A DNA stretch of 64,000 nucleotides from Lacrimispora sp. 210928-DFI.3.58 (GTDB lineage: Bacteria > Bacillota > Clostridia > Lachnospirales > Lachnospiraceae). The notes under the pieces were generated by a model, which was not told the origin of the DNA, did no database searches, and was given only the letters and a program-made list of their open reading frames with translations. The DNA is taken from positions 1-64,000 of the forward strand of contig NZ_JAJCIC010000018.1 in NCBI RefSeq assembly GCF_020554865.1. The letters run 5' to 3'. Of the stretch, positions 58,066-64,000 are shown one piece after another (the first letter of the stretch is position 1; each line of letters opens with the position of its first letter). Made by a program: the position numbers and the translations under genes.

Positions 58066-60054
58066 ATGACAAGAAAGATAAAATATTGGGCGGCCGCCCT
58101 GGTACTTGCGTGTATGATTGCCGTGATGCCGTCCCAGCTTATGACAGCATTTGCAGCCACTGCCAGGATCGCCTTTTCCGATCCCTCCGGCAGCGTGGGA
58201 AGCCAGATCAGTGTAAATATGAAGATCACCAGCAGCGATAATCTTGCCAGTGCGGATATCATGCTGGCCTACGATGCCTCAGCTCTGGAATTTGTAAGCG
58301 GAACCAGCGCCGAGGGCGGAAACGGGGCAGTACGCGTCCATGGGGACGGAGGTACGCCAAATACCGGGACACTTGCTTTTTCACTGAAGTTTAAGGCATT
58401 GACAGCGGGAAGCAGTAAGATCACTGTTACAAGCCAGGAGATCTATGACTCCAATTCCCAGCTGGTAACAGTTGACCGGCAGGGGGATTCCACCATAACG
58501 GTGAGTGCCCTCCAGACAGCATCAAAGGATGCCAGCCTTTCCTCCCTCCAGGTTTCACCGGGAACTTTGACACCGGAGTTCTCCCCGGAGGTGGACACCT
58601 ATGGGGTGACTGTTGGCACCGATGTGGATAAGCTGATCGTCAATGCCCAGTGCACAGACGGGAATGCCACCCATGTGGTATCGGGCAATGAAAACCTGCA
58701 GATGGGCGAGAACCGTGTTGTCTGCAAGGTAGTAGCACAGGATGGAGAGACCTCCAAAGAGTATGTGATCGTAGTGACAAAGGCCGAAGGCGGAGCAAGC
58801 GCTGCTTCCGGTGAGGGCGGAGCCCAGTTTAAGATGCGCGTGTCGGAGCGCGTGATCACAGTGCTCGATCCCGATGATTCCGTGGAGATCCCGGAGGGCT
58901 TTAAGGAACGCACCATCAAGATGGATGGAAATCAGGTAAAAGGCTGGGTTTGGGGAGCTGACGCCGAGCCACAGTACTGTGTGATCTATGGTATGAATGA
59001 GGCGGGAGAGAAGGACTTCTACCGCTACGATATGAAGGATACGGAGCGGACCCTGCAGCGTTACTTCAGAGATCCGGCTGCAGCTGACAGCGTTTCACAG
59101 GAGGTATACGACCAGCTGGCAGTGCAGTACGATTCCCTCAGAAAAGACTTTAGCCTGTTCAAGATTCTGCTGATCGCTGCGATTGTGATCGCCCTGATCC
59201 TTCTGGTACTGCTGATCGTAGCGGTAGCAGGAAAGGGCGGAAAGAGCAGAGGAGCGGATTCCGGCTCCTCCAGAAGACGGGGACACGATGAGCTGGAAGA
59301 AGAGGACGAGTCCTATGATGAGGAGGAATATGAGGACGAGGAAGGCTATGAGGAGGATTCCGAAGGCCTTTACGAGGAGGATTCCTATCCTGAGGAAGAG
59401 GACGAAGAGCCCTATGAAGCAGAGGAAGACGGAGATACATATGAGGAGGATGCCTACGAGGATGAGGCGGAGGACGAGAGGGTAAGCACAGGAAATGCAA
59501 GGCCGTCCTCCAGGCCGGCGTCAGAACCGGCAGGCCGTGTACAGAGGCCGTCATCCAGGACCTCCGCAAGGGTTTCCGCAGAGGAAAGGGAAGCAGCCCC
59601 GGCAAGGCGTCCGGCACGTCAGACCGCAGCAGTCCAGTCCGGAGAAACAGCGTCTTTGCAGGCACCAGCATCCCAGTCCAGGGGAACCGCAGCCCACGGG
59701 ACTTCCGCGTCCCGGCAGGCCGGAGCATCCCAGTCCAGAGGGACCGCAGCCCAGCAGGCATCAGCATCCCAGTCCAGAGGGACTGCAGCCCGGCAGGCAT
59801 CAGCATCCCAGTCCAGAGGGACAGCAGCCCAGCAGGCATCAGTATCCCAGTCCAGAGAGACCGCAGTCCGGCAGGCATCAGCATCCCAGTCCAGGGGAAC
59901 CGCAGCCCACGGGACTTCCGCGTCCCAGCAGGCCGCAGCACCTGGGTCCAGAGGCTCTGCAGCTCAGAGGAACGCAGCGTCTAAGCCTGCACCGGCTGTA
60001 CCCCAGGCAGCAGCCCAGCCGGATGATGACGATTTTGAGATCTTTGATCTATAA
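58066..60054 (+). CDS. Membrane protein with cohesin-like and cadherin-like domains and cytosolic repeat tail
   Basis: About 662 residues. Signal peptide, then a cohesin-type module (ARIAFSDPSGSVGSQISVNM, LAYDASALEFVSG) and a cadherin-like module (SLSSLQVSPGTLTPEFSPEV). A single membrane helix at ~367-392 (FKILLIAAIVIALILLVLLI) is followed by a highly acidic segment and a Ser/Gln/Arg/Ala-repeat tail ending DDDDFEIFDL. By topology the tail is inside. Cohesins usually bind dockerins, but none was seen here. Three ATGs are in a row; the third best fits the AGGTAGG ribosome site. It may be cotranscribed with the glucosaminidase gene. Confidence 0.78.
   Translation: MTRKIKYWAAALVLACMIAVMPSQLMTAFAATARIAFSDPSGSVGSQISVNMKITSSDNLASADIMLAYDASALEFVSGTSAEGGNGAVRVHGDGGTPNTGTLAFSLKFKALTAGSSKITVTSQEIYDSNSQLVTVDRQGDSTITVSALQTASKDASLSSLQVSPGTLTPEFSPEVDTYGVTVGTDVDKLIVNAQCTDGNATHVVSGNENLQMGENRVVCKVVAQDGETSKEYVIVVTKAEGGASAASGEGGAQFKMRVSERVITVLDPDDSVEIPEGFKERTIKMDGNQVKGWVWGADAEPQYCVIYGMNEAGEKDFYRYDMKDTERTLQRYFRDPAAADSVSQEVYDQLAVQYDSLRKDFSLFKILLIAAIVIALILLVLLIVAVAGKGGKSRGADSGSSRRRGHDELEEEDESYDEEEYEDEEGYEEDSEGLYEEDSYPEEEDEEPYEAEEDGDTYEEDAYEDEAEDERVSTGNARPSSRPASEPAGRVQRPSSRTSARVSAEEREAAPARRPARQTAAVQSGETASLQAPASQSRGTAAHGTSASRQAGASQSRGTAAQQASASQSRGTAARQASASQSRGTAAQQASVSQSRETAVRQASASQSRGTAAHGTSASQQAAAPGSRGSAAQRNAASKPAPAVPQAAAQPDDDDFEIFDL
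59669..59937 (+). repeat. 39-bp coding tandem repeats
   Basis: Units encoding 13 residues (ASASQSRGTAARQ and close variants) repeat about six times. The first and last units share a longer ~54-base copy with TSASQQA/TSASRQA codons, pointing to duplication and conversion. Changes in unit number between strains are likely. Confidence 0.7.
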
Positions 60055-60064
60055 TTAGAGCAAT

Positions 60065-60127
60065 TGCCTTTCCGCTAATAAGCCCCCTGAGGGCAGCAGG
60101 TGATCCTGTATAGCGGAAGGGCATTTT
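60065..60127 (+). terminator. Terminator after the cohesin-like gene
   Basis: TGCCTTTCCGCTA (60065-60077) pairs with TAGCGGAAGGGCA (60111-60123) apart from a wobble, followed by TTTT. Confidence 0.75.
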
Positions 60128-60192
60128 GCATATTTTAATGACAATATCATTTGCGAAAAGTTCTCAAGAAACTTTGTATTCCAAATAATACA

Positions 60193-60221
60193 GTGACATT
60201 TGCCACAAACTGTAGTATACT
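60193..60221 (+). promoter_or_regulatory. Promoter of the A-type flavoprotein gene
   Basis: GTGACA (60193-60198) and TATACT (60216-60221), spacer 17. Confidence 0.6.
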
Positions 60222-60270
60222 TCTAAGGAAAAAGAATATTGTGGATTATTTAACGAAAGGAAGTTTGGAT

Positions 60271-61473
60271 ATGTACTGTGTAAAGAAGATCAAAGAGGAT
60301 CTTTTCTGGGTTGGCGGCACGGACCGGAGGCTTGCATTATTTGAAAATGCATACCCAATTCCCAGAGGAATATCCTATAATGCCTATGTATTGACGGACG
60401 AGAAGACCGTTCTCTTTGATACGGTCGACCGGGCTGTTACGGACCAGTTTTTTGAGAATGTGGAGGCTGTTTTAGGCGGACGTCCTCTGGATTATGTGGT
60501 AGTGAACCACATGGAGCCGGATCACTGCGCTACTCTGGGAGAGATCGTGAGAAGATATCCGGAGGCACAGGTGGTCTGCAATGCAAAGACCATACCGATC
60601 ATCAAGCAGTTCTATAATTTTGACATTGACTCCAGAGCGATCGTGGTAAAGGAAAAAGAGACCCTTTCCACGGGAAAGCATACCCTGACCTTTATGATGG
60701 CTCCTATGGTGCACTGGCCGGAGGTTATGGTGACATATGACATGACGGACAAGATCCTCTTCTCCGCAGATGCTTTCGGCACCTTTGGCGCTATGAATGG
60801 CAATCTGTTTGCGGATGAGGTAAACTTTGAGCGTGACTGGCTGGATGATGCCAGAAGATACTATACCAACATTGTGGGAAAATACGGCCCCTCTGTCCAG
60901 ACCCTGTTAAAGAAGGCTTCTGCCCTGGAGATCTCCATGGTATGCCCTCTCCACGGGCCTGTGTGGCGCGAGAACATTGAATGGTATGTTGACAAGTATA
61001 AGACATGGAGCAGCTATCAGCCGGAGGAAAAGGCCGTGATGATCGTCTATGGCTCCATTTACGGCAATACGGAAAATGCGGCCAATATCCTAGCCTGCAA
61101 GCTGGCTGACCGCGGAGTGAAGAACATTGCCGTGTACGATGTGTCCGGAACCCATCCTTCCACGATGATCTCCGAGGCCTTCCGCTGCAGCAACCTGGTA
61201 TTTGCTTCCGCCACCTATAATGGAGGTATTTTCAGCAGCATGGAGCATCTTCTCACGGATATGAAGGCTCACAATCTGCAGAACAGGACAGTGGCCCTTC
61301 TGGAAAATGGCTCCTGGGGTGTTCTGGCCGGAAAGCTGATGAAGGAGATCATCTTGGGCATGAAGAACATGAACATATTAGAGCAGACTGTGACAGTCAA
61401 GTCCTCCTTAAAGGAATCACAGATGGCAGAGCTGGATGCCCTGGCAGACGCCATTGCAGAGTCCATGAAATAA
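60271..61473 (+). CDS. A-type flavoprotein (FprA-like flavodiiron protein)
   Basis: 400 residues. A metallo-beta-lactamase-like domain carries diiron ligands (VNHMEPDHCATLG, MVHWPEVM, FSADAFGTFG, CPLHGPVW) and a C-terminal flavodoxin domain has VYGSIYGNTENAAN. These enzymes reduce O2 to water or NO to N2O and protect anaerobes. AAAGGAAG precedes the ATG at 60271. The open frame upstream crosses the promoter and is not used. Single-gene transcript with its own terminator. Confidence 0.93.
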   Translation: MYCVKKIKEDLFWVGGTDRRLALFENAYPIPRGISYNAYVLTDEKTVLFDTVDRAVTDQFFENVEAVLGGRPLDYVVVNHMEPDHCATLGEIVRRYPEAQVVCNAKTIPIIKQFYNFDIDSRAIVVKEKETLSTGKHTLTFMMAPMVHWPEVMVTYDMTDKILFSADAFGTFGAMNGNLFADEVNFERDWLDDARRYYTNIVGKYGPSVQTLLKKASALEISMVCPLHGPVWRENIEWYVDKYKTWSSYQPEEKAVMIVYGSIYGNTENAANILACKLADRGVKNIAVYDVSGTHPSTMISEAFRCSNLVFASATYNGGIFSSMEHLLTDMKAHNLQNRTVALLENGSWGVLAGKLMKEIILGMKNMNILEQTVTVKSSLKESQMAELDALADAIAESMK

Positions 61474-61500
61474 GACAAGAACCGAATATAATATCAGACC

Positions 61501-61534
61501 AATAGCCAGCCCGGTGATATGGGCTGGTTATTTT
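61501..61534. terminator. Terminator between the flavoprotein and asnB genes
   Basis: AATAGCCAGCCC (61501-61512) pairs with GGGCTGGTTATT (61521-61532) and runs into TTTT. It stands between convergent genes. Confidence 0.75.
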
Positions 61535-63384
61535 GTGATCACATTGATCTGATACTTCCTGAGCCAGAAATCGATCTGCAGAACATAGGCAAGCATCTGG
61601 GGCCCGGCCATGAGCTGACCGTACCAGGGCTTTCCGTAATCAGACGGATCTTTCAGGAAACGCTCTATTTTCCCAGGATCCAGAAATTCCATCACTGGAG
61701 AAGAGCTGTCGTCCATGAGCTCCCGGACACGGGCTGCCAAAAGCGCCTCATAGTTTCTGTCATATGTTTTTGGATAAGGAGACTTACGGCGGAAGAGGAT
61801 GCCTTCAGGCAGAAGTCCCTTGGCGGACTGGCGCAGAAGGCTTTTTACCACCCCGTCCTTTGTCTTCATATCCCAGGGCACATTCCACAGATATTCAATG
61901 ATCCTGTGGTCTGCAAAGGGAACCCTGGCCTCCAGACCGGAATACATGCTGGCCCGGTCCATTCTGTTTAAGAGGGTCTGCATGAACCAGCGCAGATTCA
62001 GCCATGCGATCTCACGGCGGCGGGCCTCTGTGGCAGTGTCCTCAGGGAGCCTGGGAGTCTCAGCCAGGGACTGGTCATAGGCATGCTGTACATAGCTCTC
62101 CATATCGAGATATGCAGCAAAATCATCCTTTAGAAGAACCTTTCTGGCGGACAGATCCATGGTCCACGGGAAGGTGTGTGCCTGGAAGCATTCCTCTCTG
62201 TGGAACCAGGGATAGCCTCCAAAGATCTCATCTGCGCATTCGCCTGTAAGAGCCACCTTGTTGTGCTCCTTTACCATGGAGCAGAAATGGAGCATGGAGG
62301 AGTCGATATCGCCCATGGCAGGCAGATCATGGGCCAGCACGGAGTCATAGAGGCGGTCTGCCTGAACAAGGCTGCTGCATTCCAGATAGTGGTGATCTGA
62401 CTGGAGAAAGGCCGCCATTTCCTCCACAAAGGGCCGATCCTGGGAGGGCTGGAAGGAGCTGGCCTTAAAATACCGGTCATTGTCAATAAAATCAAAGGAG
62501 TAGGTAGTGAGCCTTTTCCCCTGCTTTCGCAGTGCATTGGCACAGACAGCGGACACCAGGCTGGAGTCAACGCCTCCTGACAGGAAGGTACAGATGGGAA
62601 CGTCAGATACCATCTGGCGCTCAATGGAATCTGTCACAAGAAAGGAGGTCTTCTCCACCGTTTCACGGTAGCTGTCCATGTGGGGACGGCTCTCTAATTT
62701 CCAATAACCGGAAAGCCTTATCCCATCTCTGGAGCAGCACAGCAGATGGCCCGGCAGGAGCTCCTTCACATCCTTAAATACTCCGCAGCCTGGGGTTCTG
62801 GCAGGTCCAAGGGAGAATATCTCATTTAACCCCTGCTTATCAAGTTCGGGCCTTATGCCCGGAAATGCAAACAGGCCCTTGGGTTCTGATGCAAAGATGA
62901 TCTCATTTTCCCGCACCGTATAAAATAATGGTTTCACTCCGGCCCTGTCCCGGAACAGGCAGAGCTGGTCCCTGGCAGTATCCGCAATGGCAAAGGCAAA
63001 GATCCCGTTAAGCTTTGTTACAAAATCAGGCCCATACTCCATGTAGCCGGTTAAGATGACTTCCGTGTCACTGGAGGTCTGGAAGGTCTGGCCGCAGCTT
63101 ATGAGTTCACGGCGCAGCTCCTCTGTGTTGTAGAGCTCGCCGTTGTAGGCAATGGCAAAGGTCTGTCCTTCCCTTGCTTTGAGCATGGGCTGCCTGCCGC
63201 CGGCGAGATCGATGATGGACAGGCGGGCGTGGGACAGCCCGGTGTGCTCCCCAAGCCACAGCCCCTGGTCATCCGGCCCCCGGTGGCTCTGCACCCCGGC
63301 CATGGATGCCAGAATGCTGCTGTGGTAGTCCTTATTGGTAAGATAATGTTCATAGGGATTAAAAAAACCGGCAATTCCGCACAT
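61528..63384 (-). CDS. asnB: Asparagine synthase, glutamine-hydrolysing
   Basis: 618 residues. The N-terminal Cys (MCGIAGFFNP) is the glutaminase nucleophile, with RLSIIDLAGGRQPM and AYNGELYN. The synthetase half has the pyrophosphate loop FLSGGVDSSLVSA. It converts Asp, Gln and ATP to Asn. GGAGGAG lies six bases before the ATG. No regulatory structure was identified with confidence in the leader; this is a single minus-strand gene. Confidence 0.94.
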   Translation of the reverse strand: MCGIAGFFNPYEHYLTNKDYHSSILASMAGVQSHRGPDDQGLWLGEHTGLSHARLSIIDLAGGRQPMLKAREGQTFAIAYNGELYNTEELRRELISCGQTFQTSSDTEVILTGYMEYGPDFVTKLNGIFAFAIADTARDQLCLFRDRAGVKPLFYTVRENEIIFASEPKGLFAFPGIRPELDKQGLNEIFSLGPARTPGCGVFKDVKELLPGHLLCCSRDGIRLSGYWKLESRPHMDSYRETVEKTSFLVTDSIERQMVSDVPICTFLSGGVDSSLVSAVCANALRKQGKRLTTYSFDFIDNDRYFKASSFQPSQDRPFVEEMAAFLQSDHHYLECSSLVQADRLYDSVLAHDLPAMGDIDSSMLHFCSMVKEHNKVALTGECADEIFGGYPWFHREECFQAHTFPWTMDLSARKVLLKDDFAAYLDMESYVQHAYDQSLAETPRLPEDTATEARRREIAWLNLRWFMQTLLNRMDRASMYSGLEARVPFADHRIIEYLWNVPWDMKTKDGVVKSLLRQSAKGLLPEGILFRRKSPYPKTYDRNYEALLAARVRELMDDSSSPVMEFLDPGKIERFLKDPSDYGKPWYGQLMAGPQMLAYVLQIDFWLRKYQINVITK

Positions 63385-63481
63385 AGAAGGCTCCTCCTGG
63401 GTGGGTATCTAGGGTATTGTATGAGAAAAGGGAGGGAAAGGTTCCTGCCAGAAATTTGCAAAAATATTACTTTTTTTAGGG

Positions 63482-63510
63482 TTGATTTTATCTGCCAGGA
63501 CTGCTATGCT
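63482..63510 (+). promoter_or_regulatory. mgtE promoter
   Basis: TTGATT (63482-63487) and TATGCT (63505-63510), spacer 17, opening a ~370-base leader. Confidence 0.5.
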
Positions 63511-63516
63511 ATAAAA

Positions 63517-63755
63517 GAATAAAATAGAAAAAGGAAAGGAAGTGAACCGGAGTGGAAGGTCGAAGTCGAAAGATGGAAGCAGACAATTATCATGAGCGCA
63601 TGGTAGTGGGGGCAGTTTTTCAGGCTTTGCATCCGCTTTGTTCTCACTGCCGTTAAAATTCCGTTAATTACAACGCCCTGTTTATGGGCAAATTGGGATG
63701 CGTTTATGATAATAGCCATGGACCGCAGGAGAAGTCTGCGGTTATGGCTATTTTT
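63517..63755 (+). promoter_or_regulatory. Structured mgtE leader, candidate riboswitch or attenuator
   Basis: Between the promoter and the terminator at 63711-63755 the RNA can form a GGCAGT/ACTGCC stem around the 63611-63655 region and an AACGCCC/GGGC/GCGTT compound stem near 63671-63704. A metal-sensing leader would suit mgtE, but I do not see the M-box (ykoK) consensus elements (GGTGAGGCTCCT, GACGCCAA), so the class is unknown. Confidence 0.4.
63711..63755 (+). terminator. Leader terminator upstream of mgtE
   Basis: AATAGCCAT then ACCGCAG (63711-63728) pair with CTGCGGT and ATGGCTATT (63736-63752), followed by TTTT. It lies inside the mgtE leader, 125 bases before the gene, so transcription must read through it. 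Confidence 0.8.
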
Positions 63756-63880
63756 CATCGCGGGAGGTTCTATGAAAGGCGCCCCCGTTGATTACGAAGT
63801 GTCCAGCAAAACGCGCCAGTGACGTGATTTGCCGGATCTGGTCTGCTTTCATGGATAACACCGTTCATGAAAGGAAAAAG

Positions 63881-64000
63881 ATGCAGGAGAATTTTGAGTT
63901 AAAGGTATTAGTGGAGCTTTTGGAGGAAAAGAAGCTCCGGGCATTGAAGGAAATGCTGGTTGAGATGAACGAGATGGACATCGCCTCCTTTATGGAGGAG
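63881..64000 (+). CDS. mgtE: Magnesium transporter MgtE, N-terminal fragment (runs off the window)
   Basis: Forty codons are visible, starting MQENFELKVLVELLEEKKLR (start) and continuing LKEMLVEMNEMDIASFMEE. This is the MgtE_N superhelical domain pattern that precedes the CBS pair and membrane pore. AAAGGA lies six bases before the chosen ATG; an in-frame ATG at 63851 would add ten residues but has no good ribosome site. The leader terminator fits regulation by metal supply. Confidence 0.8.
   Translation, partial: MQENFELKVLVELLEEKKLRALKEMLVEMNEMDIASFMEE

Larger units (their letters stand above)
63385..63880. other. 496-bp regulatory interval between asnB and mgtE
   Basis: No gene is supported. 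It holds the asnB leader on the left, the mgtE promoter (63482-63510), a ~240-nt foldable leader ending at a strong terminator (63711-63755), and 125 further bases before the mgtE start. On the minus strand a start-to-stop frame exists over the leader but lacks a ribosome site. Confidence 0.55.

Noticed and set aside
59669..59937. Possible CRISPR array
   Set aside because: Units are contiguous, in frame with a gene and without unique spacers; no cas genes are present in the window.
59159..60058. Long minus-strand and alternate plus frames (repeats of RSLWTGMLMPAG, or HPSPEGPQ)
   Set aside because: They are other-frame readings of the 39-bp repeats in the cohesin-like gene.
63504..63758. Minus-strand 84-residue frame over the mgtE leader
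   Set aside because: Overlaps promoter and terminator structures, lacks a ribosome site, and shows no family pattern.

Overview
The window looks like chromosome of a spore-forming Lachnospiraceae / clostridial cluster XIVa bacterium (Enterocloster-Hungatella-like). This is inferred from a complete Rnf complex in the order C-D-G-E-A-B, a YlmC/YmxH sporulation protein, a SleB-type hydrolase, a two-subunit Fe-S L-serine dehydratase, an A-type flavoprotein, AGGAGG ribosome sites and sigma-A-like TTGACA/TATAAT promoters. No database search was run; all family names come from motifs read in the sequence.

Layout. 1-1850: end of a choline-binding-type wall protein, then a small mobile-element-like patch. 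The patch has a candidate structured RNA, two small minus-strand genes, and a ribbon-helix-helix gene surrounded by six copies of a 12-base operator placed inside three promoters. 1889-2475: ylmC-like gene with an eroded 5' end and a palindromic tandem-repeat block. 2517-6153: shikimate-pathway genes aroD, aroE, aroK around nrdR and a YqeG phosphatase. 6514-12917: efp, argS, SWIM-SNF2 helicase, flavin reductase. 12918-13409: highly structured non-coding stretch with a 33-bp perfect inverted repeat. 13410-16907: PPOX/HxlR divergent pair, then an ADP-ribose operon (NADAR, NrtR-type Nudix regulator, bacterial PARG). 17037-21259: MarR plus heterodimeric ABC exporter. 21488-26604: rnfCDGEAB. 26693-33949: frameshifted GntR and nucleoside deaminase, wall hydrolase, YhcH protein, GntR-regulated ABC transporter.

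34004-37622: tRNA-Ala(CGC), acetolactate synthase behind a leader terminator, and serine dehydratase. 37623-43172: an accessory patch with a VanZ-like protein, a decayed AAA/nuclease gene, and a two-gene operon joining a SEDS (RodA/FtsW-like) protein to a membrane-anchored NACHT NTPase. The SEDS protein has Ser where the catalytic Asp should be. This operon is the best candidate for an undescribed system. 43358-52000: hisC, membrane transporters, DUF523, L,D-transpeptidase, a histone-H1-like DUF6465 protein, RsmF-type methyltransferase. 51956-54174: RluA and DNA polymerase IV. 54317-60054: envelope cluster (D,D-carboxypeptidase, glucosaminidase, cohesin-like membrane protein with a cytosolic repeat tail). 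60271-63384: A-type flavoprotein and asparagine synthase. 63482-64000: structured leader with an intrinsic terminator ahead of the start of mgtE.

Functional themes are cell-envelope remodelling, aromatic and serine metabolism, Rnf energy coupling, and small self-contained regulatory modules. In several of these modules a repressor lies next to a palindrome in its own promoter.
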